This document shows positions 1-11,029 of a DNA stretch of 64,000 nucleotides, piece after piece (within the stretch, counting starts at the first letter, position 1; each line of letters begins with the position of its first letter). The notes under the pieces were generated by a model. It had not been told where the DNA came from and searched no databases. It saw only the letters and a program-made list of their open reading frames with translations. Source of the stretch: Guillardia theta CCMP2712 (taxonomy: Eukaryota > Cryptophyceae > Pyrenomonadales > Geminigeraceae); assembly GCF_000315625.1 (NCBI RefSeq), contig NW_005434660.1, positions 302,768 to 366,767 on the forward strand, in the 5' to 3' direction. Made by a program: the position numbers and the translations under genes.

Positions 1-659
1 GAAGAGACCAGTGTCCTGAAGCGAGTACGTTGCCATCATCGCACAGAAAGCAGCAGTGGCCGCTGATCCCCAGACGTTCTCAGGGCCTCGCGCTCCCCCG
101 CGGCTCTCTGTCACAGCGATCAAACGAGGGAACGCGCTGCTCTACCATCACCAGCGATACCCTTCTTCTCTTTCTCAGCCATCTTGACCTTTGTCACCAG
201 CGACCCTGCGATTAGGTACACCACACAGGTGGACCAGCCGGCAAACCCCAAGGACCCCCACAGGATCACGCCCAACAACCAGGCACTGAGGAGTCCCGAG
301 GAGGTCAGGAACGACCTGTACTTGCCCGTGGCCAGCAAGAGCAGGGCAAGCACAGAGTTAAGTACAAGGGAATACTGCAGATCCGTGTAGAGGAGAATCC
401 CCGTCCCCTCCCAGCCCAGCACCTCCCCTGCGCGTAGACTTGTAATAGATCGATGCCTGAGTGGATGCCTGCTCAGGGAAGGAGTGAAGCGAGAACAGAG
501 GGGCGATGTCGAAGGAGGATGAGCAAGACGGGAAGGTGATGCTGCAGAAAGGCTGGAAAAGCTCCTGCAGCCTGATATCGTCCCGCCATATGGAGACGAG
601 AACGCGAGCATTGCGCCCTTGACCAGCATTACCGACGGGAAAAAGAATAATATTCCCAT
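1..659 (-). CDS. VTE6: VTE6/TMEM19 (DUF92) family phytyl-phosphate kinase, plastid-targeted, 3' part off window
   Basis: Exon 1 is 659..152 and exon 2 is 107..1, continuing past the window edge; a 44-nt intron (108..151) joins them in frame. VTE6 proteins phosphorylate phytyl-phosphate for tocopherol and phylloquinone synthesis and sit in plastid membranes. The match is in the family signature TKVKMAEKEKKGIA followed by ARGPENVWGSA, after several hydrophobic segments. The chosen start (MGILFFF) gives a signal peptide ending ...GAMLA with Phe at +1, then a Ser/Arg-rich transit region, as in cryptophyte nucleus-encoded plastid proteins. An upstream in-frame ATG at 809 would add 50 residues of GC-island sequence and is less likely. 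Family assignment is strong; substrate is inferred from the plant and cyanobacterial branch. Confidence 0.8.
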
Positions 660-669
660 GTGTGACTGA

Positions 670-800
670 AAGTTACCGGCCCGGCCGCGCCCGGCCGGCA
701 GCTTGGACTGAGCCTGTCCGGGCCGCCGGAACCGCACTCCGTGGCACCGGAAGTTTCCGGTCCTCCGACAGACAAAACGGGCTCCGTAAAACCGGTAGAT
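670..800. repeat. GC-rich island 1 (CCGG/GGCC words)
   Basis: Short island of overlapping CCGG, GGCC and CGGCCG words, far richer in G+C than the flanks. It lies directly upstream of the VTE6-like start. It has the same word composition as eight other islands in the window. Confidence 0.6.
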
Positions 801-809
801 ACAGATCAC

Positions 810-1369
810 GATGCCGCTGACCTTTTTACTACCTTGCCGCAGAGTCTGGTGCGTTTACTGCATGTCAGAATATCTAAGACTGGTTTAACGTTTGAACTAA
901 AACTTGTTTTAAGTCACCAAACCGTCAAACCGTGCAACCGTGACTTTGTGCTCACCCCAAAAGAATAGGAACTTAGGGGGTGGGGTAGGGGCTCGTGGGG
1001 ACAAGAATTTCCAATCGTTGTGTTATGAGGTATGAAAAGTCACCCACCCCAGGGTTTGGCCCTACAGTTTTACCGGGATTTGAGCATGCAATCAAAATAC
1101 CTCATGTCTCACACTTTTATAGCAAAGAGACTATGATAAGGATGTAAAGCGCTCTGGACCCCTCAGGAACATAAGAGTCTAATAACCCCTAGCCCTGTTT
1201 TGACCGGAACAGTTTACAAATGTGTTTTAACAATCCACACCTTTGCAACTGCTCTGCAAGCTCCTCCGACGTTTTCCCAATCGGCTGCTCGTCCTTCATC
1301 GCGCCCCCATCCTTCAGCGTTTGTTTGTGTTGCCCCGCCCTGGTCTATCACCTGCATCAGCCAATCACC
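810..1369. other. non-genic, with G-rich tract at 960-1060
   Basis: No gene seen. Positions 960-1060 carry GGGG runs separated by T/TA (gggggtggggtagggg), a strand-biased tract resembling those near other islands. Confidence 0.5.
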
Positions 1370-1807
1370 ATGAGCTCTCTCCGACAACTCCTTTCTGCCG
1401 CTACTTATCAGCTCGACGCGCAGCCTCTTCGAGTCAAAGTTTGCCCCCGACCCCGCGGAAAGCCTTCGACCTACTCGCCAGTGGACCCCATCAATCTCGA
1501 CTTGTCTTCAGTTAGGTCTCTCTTTCACCTCACCCAAACCGAAGCTGCTGAAACTCTCGGGATCTCTCTTTCCTCCCTAAAATCCGCTTGCCGTCGTATG
1601 GGTATCAGAAAATGGCCGTACAACCGAAGAAGTCAGTGCACAGCAAGAAGGAACAAGGGAGAATCCAATGGCTCGCCGATGCCCGAACGAGAACCCACGG
1701 ATGATGATAGCCTTTCCTCGTACAGAAAACCTTACTGGACAGAGACTAGTATCGAAGAGTTGCTAGAAGAGTCTTTAATGCACGTCATGGGACATCTTTC
1801 ACGATAA
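1370..1807 (+). CDS. RWP-RK domain protein, small
   Basis: Single-exon protein of 145 aa. Residues about 41-90 form an RWP-RK DNA-binding domain: a hydrophobic helix (LSSVRSLFHLTQTEAAETLG), then LSSLKSACRRMGIRKWPYNR, where RKWPYNR corresponds to the R-W-P-x-R-K core. Family members are plant and algal transcription factors in nitrogen responses and gamete control. No PB1 domain or long N-terminal region is present, so this is a minimal type like the RKD or algal single-domain forms. The start at 1370 is preferred over an in-frame upstream ATG (1220) because it sits in a CACCATG context and the upstream extension is low-complexity Cys/Ser. The target genes are unknown. Confidence 0.85.
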   Translation: MSSLRQLLSAATYQLDAQPLRVKVCPRPRGKPSTYSPVDPINLDLSSVRSLFHLTQTEAAETLGISLSSLKSACRRMGIRKWPYNRRSQCTARRNKGESNGSPMPEREPTDDDSLSSYRKPYWTETSIEELLEESLMHVMGHLSR

Positions 1808-2900
1808 GGAGACTCTCCTCTATACCCCTCCGAGCGATTTGACTTGAAAGCAACGCAAATGATGGTAATATCGACATTCGAAAAACTTAATCTGTGATAC
1901 ATGTTTTACATTTGAATAAACAACAACAAATGCCATGGTACTGGTTTGATAGTAGTTTGTCACTTGTCATCAAATTTGACGCCCTGTCACATTGAAAAGG
2001 CCAAGAAGCCTGAGCAGAGGCACAGAGACAAGGGCGCAAACGCTAGTTAACATTAGAGACAATGTCTCAAAGTTTCACACTGAAATGACGGGGAAGCCTC
2101 AAACGAAGCCGACGGCAAGAGTAAATGAGCGGTATTCGTAAATACTGACCTTGATGGGTTTTCAGACAATTCTGGCCAAGCAGGAACATCTCTACATTGC
2201 TTGACACTGAATAAAAGGTAGATGAATGGAAAGAGCGTGCAAGAAGCAGCGGAAAGTTGAAGCACGAAAGGTGCGAACATGTAAGTTACATTCATTCAAA
2301 GAAGGAGAATAATGGAACATTTGAGTCCTGCGCACGTACTTTGCGGTCATGGAACCCAATATCAGTCTGCAGGCACAAGAAACCAGATTCAGCGGAACGG
2401 AAAAGAAGAGGTTTTATGCCCTCACATCCAAAGAGCGGAGGGCGCTCTCTCCTCTGCTCGGCTTGCCTGCATGCTCAAGGCTGGCATGCTTCTCGCTCAA
2501 CCTCCGTGCTGCTGCCAGCTTGACCGCATGACTGTCAGCAATGAGAGGAGCCTTCATGCCAACGAATCTGTCAAAGAGTGGCTGCTCAGACTGGACTGAT
2601 CCCTTCTTGAAGGTCTTGTCCGCGAAGCCCGACTACACAACCCTCAGCTGTCTACCATTGAGTGATAAGTTTGAATAATCTCACGTCGATGATCGAGCCA
2701 AGATTTTCATGCGCCGGTCGAGAAACCTTTTGGGCGAGCTGAGGTTGCGCAAGCTTGGTGACCTAAACATCGTGAGGAGTGGGATCAGAGTCGGTGAGAA
2801 TAGAGTGACGATACCTTCTTGCTGCCGGAGTCAGAAAACTCTTGCTCAAAGAATGGCCTGCCATGAAGGCGTAAGCAGCATTCGGAACGAAAGTCGCAAG
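1808..2900. other. intergenic, no supported gene
   Basis: Only short overlapping open frames with no recognisable family or consistent splice structure. Confidence 0.4.
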
Positions 2901-4068
2901 TTACATCTGGCCCTCCGATTTCTTGGCTGACAGCCTGTCATCTGAGAAGAGACCAAACGACTTCAGAGTCCCTTGAGAGTTCAGAGCCTGTAGGCCCTGT
3001 AAGTCATCGAAATATGCCAGCGAGAAATCAAGTACCTTGCGGATCAATGCTCGCTTCGACTTGGCCTTCTTCTCTTGCTCAGCTTCATTCACAACATGCA
3101 TCGATTCTGCTCCTGCACTGGCTTGTGGCCTAAGAATCTTCTTCACAGCTGGTTGAGGAGGCAGCTCCTTGACCTGCAATGCATCAGAACTCAGCAAGCA
3201 GGGCTTAAATTCCGTCACTTCAGCGACAGCAGGATGGACGACGCGTGCCTGTGCGACGATCAGTCGCTGGTGTCAACAGACTTGATCTTGTTTACCAGGA
3301 GCGGATGCTGGGGAGCCTCAGTTACAGTGCTCTTTGGAGGTTGAGTTCCGTCAAGAGCCTTCTTAACTTGAGATGCTGTGCGGGGGCTCATGTGGGACAG
3401 CGCTGACTTGGACTGGATGCCGGCCACAGCACTTGCAGCATGCGGAGCTGCTGAAGTCTTCGACAAAGATTCTTTCACAAGATGACTGGCTGAGACTCCA
3501 TGGGGGCTACTCGCCTCCATCTGATGTTGTGCAATTTCAACTGGTGGGTGCACACTGTGCGGTTGGACCGGTGCCGGGTGGTCGACGGACCTCACAAAGG
3601 ACTTTGGAGGAGACGCGTCGGCGTGCTTGATCTCTGGTGTGTGTTGCTGATGCTGCACTTGAGACTTCACGGAAGGCTCCTTCATCGCCATCTGCTCAAG
3701 ATGGGCTGACGTTTGGGAGTTCTGATGGGCTCTGTTGATCATCATGGCATAAGCCTCCTTCCTCGCTCGCAGCCTCTCCTCGTGCTCGGCTCTGAGAGCT
3801 TGCTGCTGCAAGCAAAGTTGTCAGGAGACACAATGGAGCAATTGAAAGAACTTTGCAGGCAACTGACCTGCTGGCTGGATACCAGGACGGTATGGCAACC
3901 GTAGAGGTCGCACACATTCACCAGCTTCTGGTTGCGTGAAGGAATGGTCATCAAGACCGACTTGTGCTGATGATTCCTACTGGCCCATCCCGAAATCAGC
4001 ACTATGCCGAGTGCCAAGCAAGACAGGGCTGCGAGAGTGGCAGAAAGCATTTTCTTCTTTTGTGCCAT
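2901..4068 (-). CDS. unknown single-pass membrane protein with charged coiled region
   Basis: Three exons join in frame: 4068..3868, 3805..3296 and 3248..2901 (introns of 62 and 47 nt), about 353 aa. After MAQKKK comes one hydrophobic segment (SATLAALSCLALGIVLISGWA, residues about 8-29), suggesting a type II or signal-anchored protein. Residues about 67-110 are rich in Arg/Glu/Gln (EEHEERLRARKEAYAMM type), likely helical or coiled coil. The middle is Ser/His/Pro/Gln-rich and probably disordered, and the tail is Lys-rich. A 39-bp in-frame stretch at about 3001-3040 with GT-AG ends may be a further intron. I do not recognise the family. Gene reality is supported by the two clean in-frame introns. 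Confidence 0.65.
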
Positions 4069-4349
4069 TCCTTTGACCTGAAAACCGATCGCGTGTTACA
4101 CCCGACAGAACAACCCGTCACACGAGAAACATTTCCTAAGTCCTACACGAGAATTTGCAAGAGATAGTTCAATCAACAATATTCATATCATCAACAATCA
4201 TCCGATCATCCAACTTATTGCTTCCCTGACGCCCCACAAAGAAGCAACATAGCACAGGTCTGGAGCGCCAAGGTTTGCTTTCCCCTTACCTTATCATCGG
4301 TAAAACACACCATCACATTCCTGATCTCTCTCTACTTCATTGTTTCAAC

Positions 4350-5030
4350 ATAATCAAGAATTTTCTCCCTCTTCTCCTTGCACCTCCTCCATCACCTTCT
4401 TCATCGAACCATATCCCCCGATCTCAGGCGCAGCCATTGCTCCCCCGAAATAGCCGAATGAAACTGAAGCGTAACGGACAGCCCCATGATCACCCGGGCC
4501 GACCCGGCCCTCACGGCCTGCCGGGTTCACTGAAAACCTCGAGGCCTCTGGAACTCCAGTAGGCTTGTTTGTCGTAATGCACGCGACCCTGCCGATAACC
4601 CTGGCAGTCCTGATGCCTTTGCGATGTACAGGCTTCATGAGGTAAGACGATGGGGAGAATCTTTCACCTGTCTTCGTGCTGCCCGCATGTTAGTTCGCCC
4701 GACCTTGTCTTGCTCTCCCTCTGCTCCAAACACCACACGCCCCGACCTGGTTTGCGGTTCGAGTCTTTCGAGTAGTGGTGGGTAGTGAGGCCAGGTCCAG
4801 CGTTTGCATAATGTGGATGGTTTCCCGTGCTTGGATCGAATGCAAACATGTCAAATGGAGCGTTTGGGCCTCCCAACTCGCTGAGAAACCAAAGAGGTTG
4901 AATGTACATTCTTGACATGCAGCGAGAGAGAGAGAGAGAGGAGGGAATGTTTCAATCTCAAAGACATCATCTCGAGATGGCACTCTGTGCACTGATGATC
5001 TACTACTTGACATCTCATCTTCCATCTCCA
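4350..5030 (-). CDS. possible split coding region, unknown
   Basis: Two stretches look coding on this strand: about 4918..4710 (encoding ...GGPNAPFDMFAFDPSTG) and 4638..4354 (encoding ...ASRFSVNPAGREGRV). A good donor/acceptor pair at about 4730-4660 lies between them. No start or full phase solution was found and no family is recognised. It would sit head-to-head with the peptide deformylase gene. Confidence 0.25.
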
Positions 5031-5061
5031 TGTATGCTCGCTCACATCAAACTCCAGCACC

Positions 5062-5147
5062 ATGGTCACCAGGCGAATTGATGGGAGGTTCGCCAAGTCC
5101 CTCCTAGCAAGGAGTGCGTCCAGCAGCTCCATGTTCAACCCAAGGAT
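5062..5147 (+). other. candidate first exon of peptide deformylase
   Basis: Starts ATG GTC ACC and encodes MVTRRIDGRFAKSLLARSAS, an Arg/Ser-rich amphipathic stretch typical of mitochondrial presequences. It ends at a good GTCAGT donor. The phase to the next mapped exon does not close with the acceptors I can see. Confidence 0.4.
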
Positions 5148-5310
5148 GTCAGTACCCCAGCATGCGTCTCTCTTCTATCCTTACATACTGATTTCCTCAT
5201 GCTCCTGGTGCGGCTCTCATACACCCCTGTCATGTGCAGCGCAAGAAATTCACACTTCCAGGTTGCATCGAAAGGGAGGCCGTGAGATGGAATGACGGTG
5301 TTGAAATCAG

Positions 5311-6503
5311 CCCCGGTCCTCCTTCCCATCCACCAGCAGATTCATGAGCGACCAGGCCAGTGCAAGTGCACCTGCAGAACCCATGGTGACGGTACGATGT
5401 TGAGGCCATGCGAAACTGAAGTGTGCGGTTGCAGGAGGAAGAGGTCGATCCCGGGGAGATCGAGGGGACAGACCTGAGGGTCCTCAAGTATCCTCATCCT
5501 AAGGTGCTGCTCGCCTCTGTCGACCCTCCTCTGACCTGCATCAGCTGAGGGCACCAGACGAGGAGGTGACAGAGTTCGATGATAACCTTCGCAAGGTTAT
5601 GTGACTATGGCCAAGTTGGCCTGTCGTGATCTCAATTGCAGACCATCAAAGAAATGTTTCTTGTCATGTATGCCTCACGTGGAGTTGGACTTGCAGCCCC
5701 TCAGGCAAGTTTGTAGAGTTGATGGAGATGAGATCTACTCACTAAGAGAGCAGGTCGGTATCAACAAGCGCATCATGGTTTTCAACCCTGAAGGGGACAA
5801 AAAGAAGTGGCTTCAGGTTTTGATTTGTCATCAATTCATGATGCAAGTGACTGTCTGTGGTAGGAAATAGCTCTGATCAATCCAAAGATTGTCGAGATGT
5901 CAGAGGGGACAGACGTTGAGGTTTTTTCATCCAACCATCCTTGTTTTTACATGACGTTGTGTTTGGAATAGACCGAAGCTTGTCTTTCATTTCCTGGAAT
6001 GCAAGGAAAGGTGATGAGGATTTGATTCAATGTTGCTTGTATTCTAACATGCAGAAAGGTTCGGAGACACAAGTGGATCAAAATAGAGGCCCAGGATCTG
6101 AAAGGGAAAACGATCAAGAAGAAGGCAAGAAATTTGTATCTTAGTGAAATGTCGTTGGTTTGACCAGCCTTCAGTTTACTGGGTGGACTGCCCGCGTCTT
6201 CCAGCACGAGTACGATCATCTCGAAGGTGTGTTTTCTTTTTCAGTAAGAGAAACCTCTAACACCGTGTAGGAGTTGTTTACATCGACAGGCTCGAAGACG
6301 AGGAAGACAGGGTTAGTTGTATGCATTTCTAGTCCAACAGTTCATGATCACAACAACTTGCAGCAAACTGTTAAGCCAAAGCTTGACGAGCTGAAAAAGA
6401 TCTACAAGGTCTACTCTTCTAATATGTACTTACGAGAGAATGTGACACTTCCCAGGAACAAAATGGTGATGAAGGAGCTCCACAGCTCAAGTGGAGCGAA
6501 TGA
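5311..6503 (+). CDS. PDF: peptide deformylase (organellar type)
   Basis: Removes the N-formyl group from Met of organelle-made proteins, using a metal held by Cys and two His. Exons: 5311-5391, 5435-5503, 5545-5595, 5642-5704, 5754-5816, 5864-5920, 5972-6010, 6059-6124, 6175-6226, 6271-6311, 6364-6408, 6456-6503; all phases close. The three family motifs are split among exons: GVGLAAPQ (motif 1), EACLSFPG (motif 2, metal Cys; usual form EGCLSFPG) and QHEYDHLEG (motif 3, both His and catalytic Glu). Two introns (5705-5753 and 6125-6174) need GC donors. The first in-frame ATG in the mapped exons is 5344, giving about 213 aa. An upstream Arg-rich, Ser-rich exon at 5062-5147 looks like a mitochondrial presequence, but I could not join it in frame, so the true N-terminus and the organelle are unresolved. 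Confidence 0.93.
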
Positions 6504-6642
6504 AGACTAGAGGGAACAGACACAGAGCTATTGCAAGACTCGTTTGTTTAGAGTTTAAAGTTACATCAAAAGCCATTTTGCAACCAGTTCTCAATACAAG
6601 CTGAATGCAGGCACGCACACAAGGATTTCACGAATTATGAAT

Positions 6643-7590
6643 TTATCGGCCCATTGGATGGCCAAGAGCGTTGATGGACATGATCCCTCTCGAGTGATGT
6701 CCCACCTTCTGGCGCTTCTTCGCTGGCATAGATGTGGAGATCTGGAACTGAAGCTCATGCAACCTGTTCATGATGACACGAAGTCTGCGCTCATACATCA
6801 TGAGCTCCATTGGCTGCTTGCCCTCAATCAGACGGACAAGCACGTCCAAGTTGTCCAGGCCATTCTCAGAGCAGACAGCCTGCACTGCAGGAGGGAGGGG
6901 CTGAATAGGAGCAGAGTTGCCACCCATCGATCCCTTGAGCTTGCTTCTCTTGCGTCCAGGGATTCCCATGGTAGCACCGCTGGCCTTCAGTTGCTCTGCT
7001 TTCTCGGTCCAAGGCTTTCTTTCCTCCTCACTGAGCGCTTTCCACATAGCTCCAAGATCCTTGACGTCAAGAGGGGTAGTGTGGCCTGCTTCCTTGTGCT
7101 CCTGCCTCTTGTCTTGGCAGAAGAGAAGGTATGACGATGGAGAGGGGGCGCTGGTTGCTTTGGGCTCAAGCTCGTTAAGAACGGTCTCAAGGCAACGACA
7201 GAAGTCACTCTTGTCTCCCCAGTACCGACGCTCCTCCTTGGGGATCTTGGCTTGGCGCTCGGTAGCAGCAGCCTCAACAATGGCGCGAGGAACATTGAAG
7301 GTGGCGAAGTCAGGACCACTTGCAACAAGCTGCCAGCCATTCAAACGCTGGAGCACAACTTCGCGGTGATGAGTCCAGGCCTTGTAACGCATGCCTCCGT
7401 TCATCTCAGGATCCACGATCTTACAAGTCAATTGGATCACGTCTCCACCTCCCTGAAGGCCGGCAAGAGTATGGACATCAACAGGGCCATGATGTCCAAC
7501 ATTGTCGCCAGAATCCATGGCGAATGGGAAGCGAAACTGGTTCTCGGAGGAACTGCGTCGCTGGGAGAGCATAGCTTGAATCTCCTGCAT
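6643..7590 (-). CDS. HMG-box protein
   Basis: 315-aa frame. Residues about 150-207 form one HMG box: PSPSSYLLFCQDKRQEHKEA, then GAMWKALSEEERKPWTEKAE, with the Pro-Ser entry, aromatic core and W of a canonical box that bends DNA. A basic patch KKRQKV near the C-terminus is a likely nuclear localisation signal. The N-terminal 150 residues hold no recognised domain. The ATG at 7590 lies directly after a TACAATGCAG acceptor-like sequence, so an upstream 5' exon is possible. Role (chromatin architecture or sequence-specific factor) is not decidable from sequence. Confidence 0.8.
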   Translation of the reverse strand: MQEIQAMLSQRRSSSENQFRFPFAMDSGDNVGHHGPVDVHTLAGLQGGGDVIQLTCKIVDPEMNGGMRYKAWTHHREVVLQRLNGWQLVASGPDFATFNVPRAIVEAAATERQAKIPKEERRYWGDKSDFCRCLETVLNELEPKATSAPSPSSYLLFCQDKRQEHKEAGHTTPLDVKDLGAMWKALSEEERKPWTEKAEQLKASGATMGIPGRKRSKLKGSMGGNSAPIQPLPPAVQAVCSENGLDNLDVLVRLIEGKQPMELMMYERRLRVIMNRLHELQFQISTSMPAKKRQKVGHHSRGIMSINALGHPMGR

Positions 7591-9108
7591 TGTAGAAATG
7601 TACTGCTCAGAAACAAAGTTGATGTCCTACCCGAAACAGAGTCGCGCAGGGAGCAACAAAACGAAGGAACGCACAAACGAACCCGCTGCTGCTAACAGGA
7701 GGAGGCAGAGAGTGCGGGAAAGGAGCACAGAGGGGTGCGGAGGAGGATGAGGTAGGGGTAGCGTCCAGGAAAGTGTAGAGACGCTTTGTGGGGTGGAGGA
7801 ACGATGAGGGGGTGGGCGCCAAGAGGAGGATGGATCAGCGGGGTGGGTCCCACTCGCCGCGGAAGAAGAGGAGGTAGAGGTAGGGGCCAAGGGAGGCAGG
7901 AGGGGTGTAACTGCCAATAAATTAAAAAAAACAAATTCAAACATGCAGGTACTGATAGACAACATATTGGATCCTGAAATTCTACTGGAATACCAACTAA
8001 TCTTTGAATTATTTTTTCTCAAGTTAACCAAAGATACTGACCGTCTGTTAGTTTTTTTCAGGGTGGGTGGCGGCCAAAAAGGGGTACCACAAGAAGGGGT
8101 GGGGGTGGCCTTCCAAAAGAAGGGGTAGTGAAGTTGACCGGTAGTCACATTCATGTACCCACCCATGGGAAATTTTCTAACATGGAGCACGTACAAAAGT
8201 GCCCTTGATCACCCCTACCTAAATTCAAATTTTCGATTAGAGGGGGTGGGGGTGGATCATGCCAGCTTGAGTGGGGTTCGGGGGTAGGGGGTCATGTGAT
8301 TGTTTGAATACATAAAAAAACCAATGCTCATCACTCGTACAACATGTTTGAAATGCGCTAGGAAACGAGCACAGAATGCTTCTTATTCTTTGTTTCTAGC
8401 CCGATTTATCCAAAACTAACTCGCTATGAATCCGCAGTTAAAAAAAATCAGAATGATCCGCCTCTGCAGGCAAAACACACCTATTTTGCAAGTGTACATA
8501 TTGCATTCTAGGTTTTTTTTCAAGACCCACCCGAATCCAATAACTCGAAATAGATCCAAGTACCGTGCAGTTCAAGATCAAAATCACCCGTACAGCCATA
8601 ACCCCTACCCTCTGATAAAGCCCAAAAAAAAATAGTGGACAGGTTGGCCTTCTTCAGGTGAGTGGCCGGCGGCCCGGCCCACCGTGTTTGCCCGAGTCAA
8701 CGCCACTGGCTGGGGCCGCCCGGCTGCAGTGACTGCGGCACTGTCAAGCCTGAGCCTTGCCGCGCGACGCTGACGGTCGCCGTGAGGACCGTACTGGCTC
8801 ACTGATCGGACTGAGTCACGCCGGACTCCCGGAGCCTGGGCCGGGCTCCGAGTCAGTGAGTCGCGGCGTCCGGCGACTCAAAATCATTCCCATTCTGGGG
8901 TCAAACCGCGTTGGTTCTCGTCCCATATTTTCAAGGGGGTGGTGCATGGGAAAATGGGGGTACACGGCGTGTGATTCGCGCAGGTTGAAATTCTGTACTG
9001 TTGAAATTCAAACCATGTTCAAAACTGTGATTAAAAGTGATTTTGGATGTTTAGCTTATCGTTTCCTGGTACCTTCTAAAATGTTTTAATTCTACACGCC
9101 ATCACCCA
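7591..9108. other. non-genic stretch with G-rich tract
   Basis: 7680-7920 is purine-biased. 8040-8300 carries repeated GGGGT/GGGGGTGG words (strand-biased, G-quadruplex-capable). Open frames here reflect the bias and resemble no protein. Confidence 0.5.
8660..8885. repeat. GC-rich island 2
   Basis: Dense CCGG/GGCC plus GACTC/GAGTC and GATC words. The phrase gctcactgatcgga recurs in island 3 at about 11240. Confidence 0.6.
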
Positions 9109-9381
9109 CTACCCCAGTGCGTCTTCCCTCGCCATTCTTCTCTCATGTCGCGAAGCTCTTCTCTGCGGATCCTTGTCTTCAGTGTTTGAGTTTTGTGCGA
9201 GCATGTTAGCCCAAGTTGCAGTGACTCGCAGCAGGTGACTCTCATCAACATCTCTCTTCGTCAAACCCTCTGCGTCGGTTGGTGAAAATGTTATTATGCC
9301 ATAATCTGTTTCAAAGTCTGGATCATATTTTTGAACGCATCCATGGAAGGGGACGAGTAAACCACGAACACACACGAGCAT
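9109..9381 (-). CDS. unknown small ORF or 3' exon
   Basis: 90 codons ending in a basic, Arg-rich tail (RRASRHERRMARED). Composition is more protein-like than the surrounding frames. No family recognised; it could be the last exon of a gene whose upstream exons lie within 9.6-10.4 kb. Confidence 0.3.
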   Translation of the reverse strand: MLVCVRGLLVPFHGCVQKYDPDFETDYGIITFSPTDAEGLTKRDVDESHLLRVTATWANMLAQNSNTEDKDPQRRASRHERRMAREDALG

Positions 9382-9616
9382 GAAGAGACTCTCAAGTATT
9401 TTGTGAGAGGAGAAGGTGCAAATGAACTCGTTCCATCACACAGGTATGGAGTTCTTCTGTGGATTGTTCATTTTCTAATCGTTGTGCACAGGTAGCAAAA
9501 GCCTGGCGATGTTGAGAACTAGATTCTGCATGCTTGTAGCTGAAGCGTATTGCAAAAGTCCAAGAGCTTTATTCCATGCAGACTTTCATCTTTATGTGCT
9601 GGATGGAATATCATAT

Positions 9617-9895
9617 TTATGAGAGATGCTTCACTGTGCCACATGACTTGTTCAGATCATGTTTGAACTTCTCCGCCTTTGAATGATGCATCTCTTGTTG
9701 CATGACTTCAAAACACTTTGTGAAGATGCATAGTCTTGTATATATCCATGTCCACATGCTCAAAGCCTTGCCTCTTTGTGACAAACAAGATTGAAACCTC
9801 TTCAAGACAGCAAACTCAACCGCACGGTGTTGGATGGCAGTGCACCTACAGCATGTGCTTCCATTCTGTTGTGCGCGCAGTTGGAGAAGTTCCAT
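9617..9895 (-). CDS. unknown small ORF
   Basis: 92 codons, ATG to TAA, Cys/Gln/Lys-rich helical composition. No recognised family. Possibly part of the same unknown gene as the neighbouring frames. Confidence 0.25.
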   Translation of the reverse strand: MELLQLRAQQNGSTCCRCTAIQHRAVEFAVLKRFQSCLSQRGKALSMWTWIYTRLCIFTKCFEVMQQEMHHSKAEKFKHDLNKSCGTVKHLS

Positions 9896-10399
9896 ATGAC
9901 ATTGTGGTTGTCATTATCATTGTCTGGGAGTCCGTGTCAATTTGCTGATAGTTCGACATCCTGAGATAAACGCTTCGAATGAATAATAAATGTCAAATCA
10001 GATATCACCTCCAACCTTGATTCTACATTAATGTCAGTCTGGTTGCAACGCACAATGGATTCTTGCATGCCAGCTTACAAGCTTGAGTCTTGATCCCTGA
10101 TATGATCTGAGGCTTAATTGGACGTCAAAAGCTCCACCATTAGGGAAGCCAAGCAAAGTTGATGTATTTCAGCAAATATGCAAACATGCAAATAACCTGA
10201 ATGAGGAGAGTTTGAAGAGAGGAGGGAAGAATCAACAAGAGCGTCGTGAGAGTCAAGTAATTGGCATATTTCAAAGAAGCAGAAGTCATCAAAGTTGTTC
10301 TGATGATGTGAAGCAACGATGTATCGAAGCGTACAGAAGATTTGCCGTGCCGAGGAGGGAGTCAAGTGAGATGTGATTGCACCTTAATTAAGCGGACTC

Positions 10400-11029
10400 G
10401 TCATTATCTTACAGATTATCTTATTCAGTTCACTTTTCAGATAAAGTACATTACTCTGAGAGCCCAGAAGTCTTGAAGAGAAATTGATGATACGATTGAC
10501 TTAGTCGTTGGAAATGTAGGATGACGAACTCATGCAGCCTTGATCCACTTCTACAAGATCACCATGTCAGAATATGTGCTGGATTCTTGATGCCAATGGT
10601 ACCTTGCGATCATGTTCTTACTTGGCGGTTCTTCACCTGTGCTCATGGTGGCAGCTCGCTGACCTTGCTGCTGTGCTCGCCCGGCGGCTCAGCATGACGG
10701 CTCGGAGTGCGATTAGACGATGGGAATGATGGGAGCGTTTCCCCACCCTCATTGATAGGGTGGGTCATCAAAATTGTTTTAGATAGTACAAATTAGCAGT
10801 TATGAACCGTTACTCAGTACAACTGTTTGTACCACGGATTCGAATAAACAATTCATTGCCGTTAAAACAAATGGACACGCCAGTTCAAAATTTGAAGCAC
10901 CCCTACCACTGATATTACCGAGCAACACCCCTCAAAAAACATGGGGTACACTACCACCGGTATCCTATGAGAACAGCATACGCATTCCTCTTTTGCGTTA
11001 ATAAAGACCAACGCGGTTTGACCCCAGAA
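10400..11029. other. non-genic approach to GC island 3
   Basis: No supported gene. It contains short C-rich words (ccccaccc, cacccctacc) at 10740-10760 and 10890-10950, the same kind of flank seen at other islands. Confidence 0.4.

Noticed and set aside
7607-8196. Minus-strand frames up to 189 codons upstream of the HMG-box gene
   Set aside because: They follow a purine/pyrimidine-biased stretch and are low-complexity Pro/Ser/Leu.
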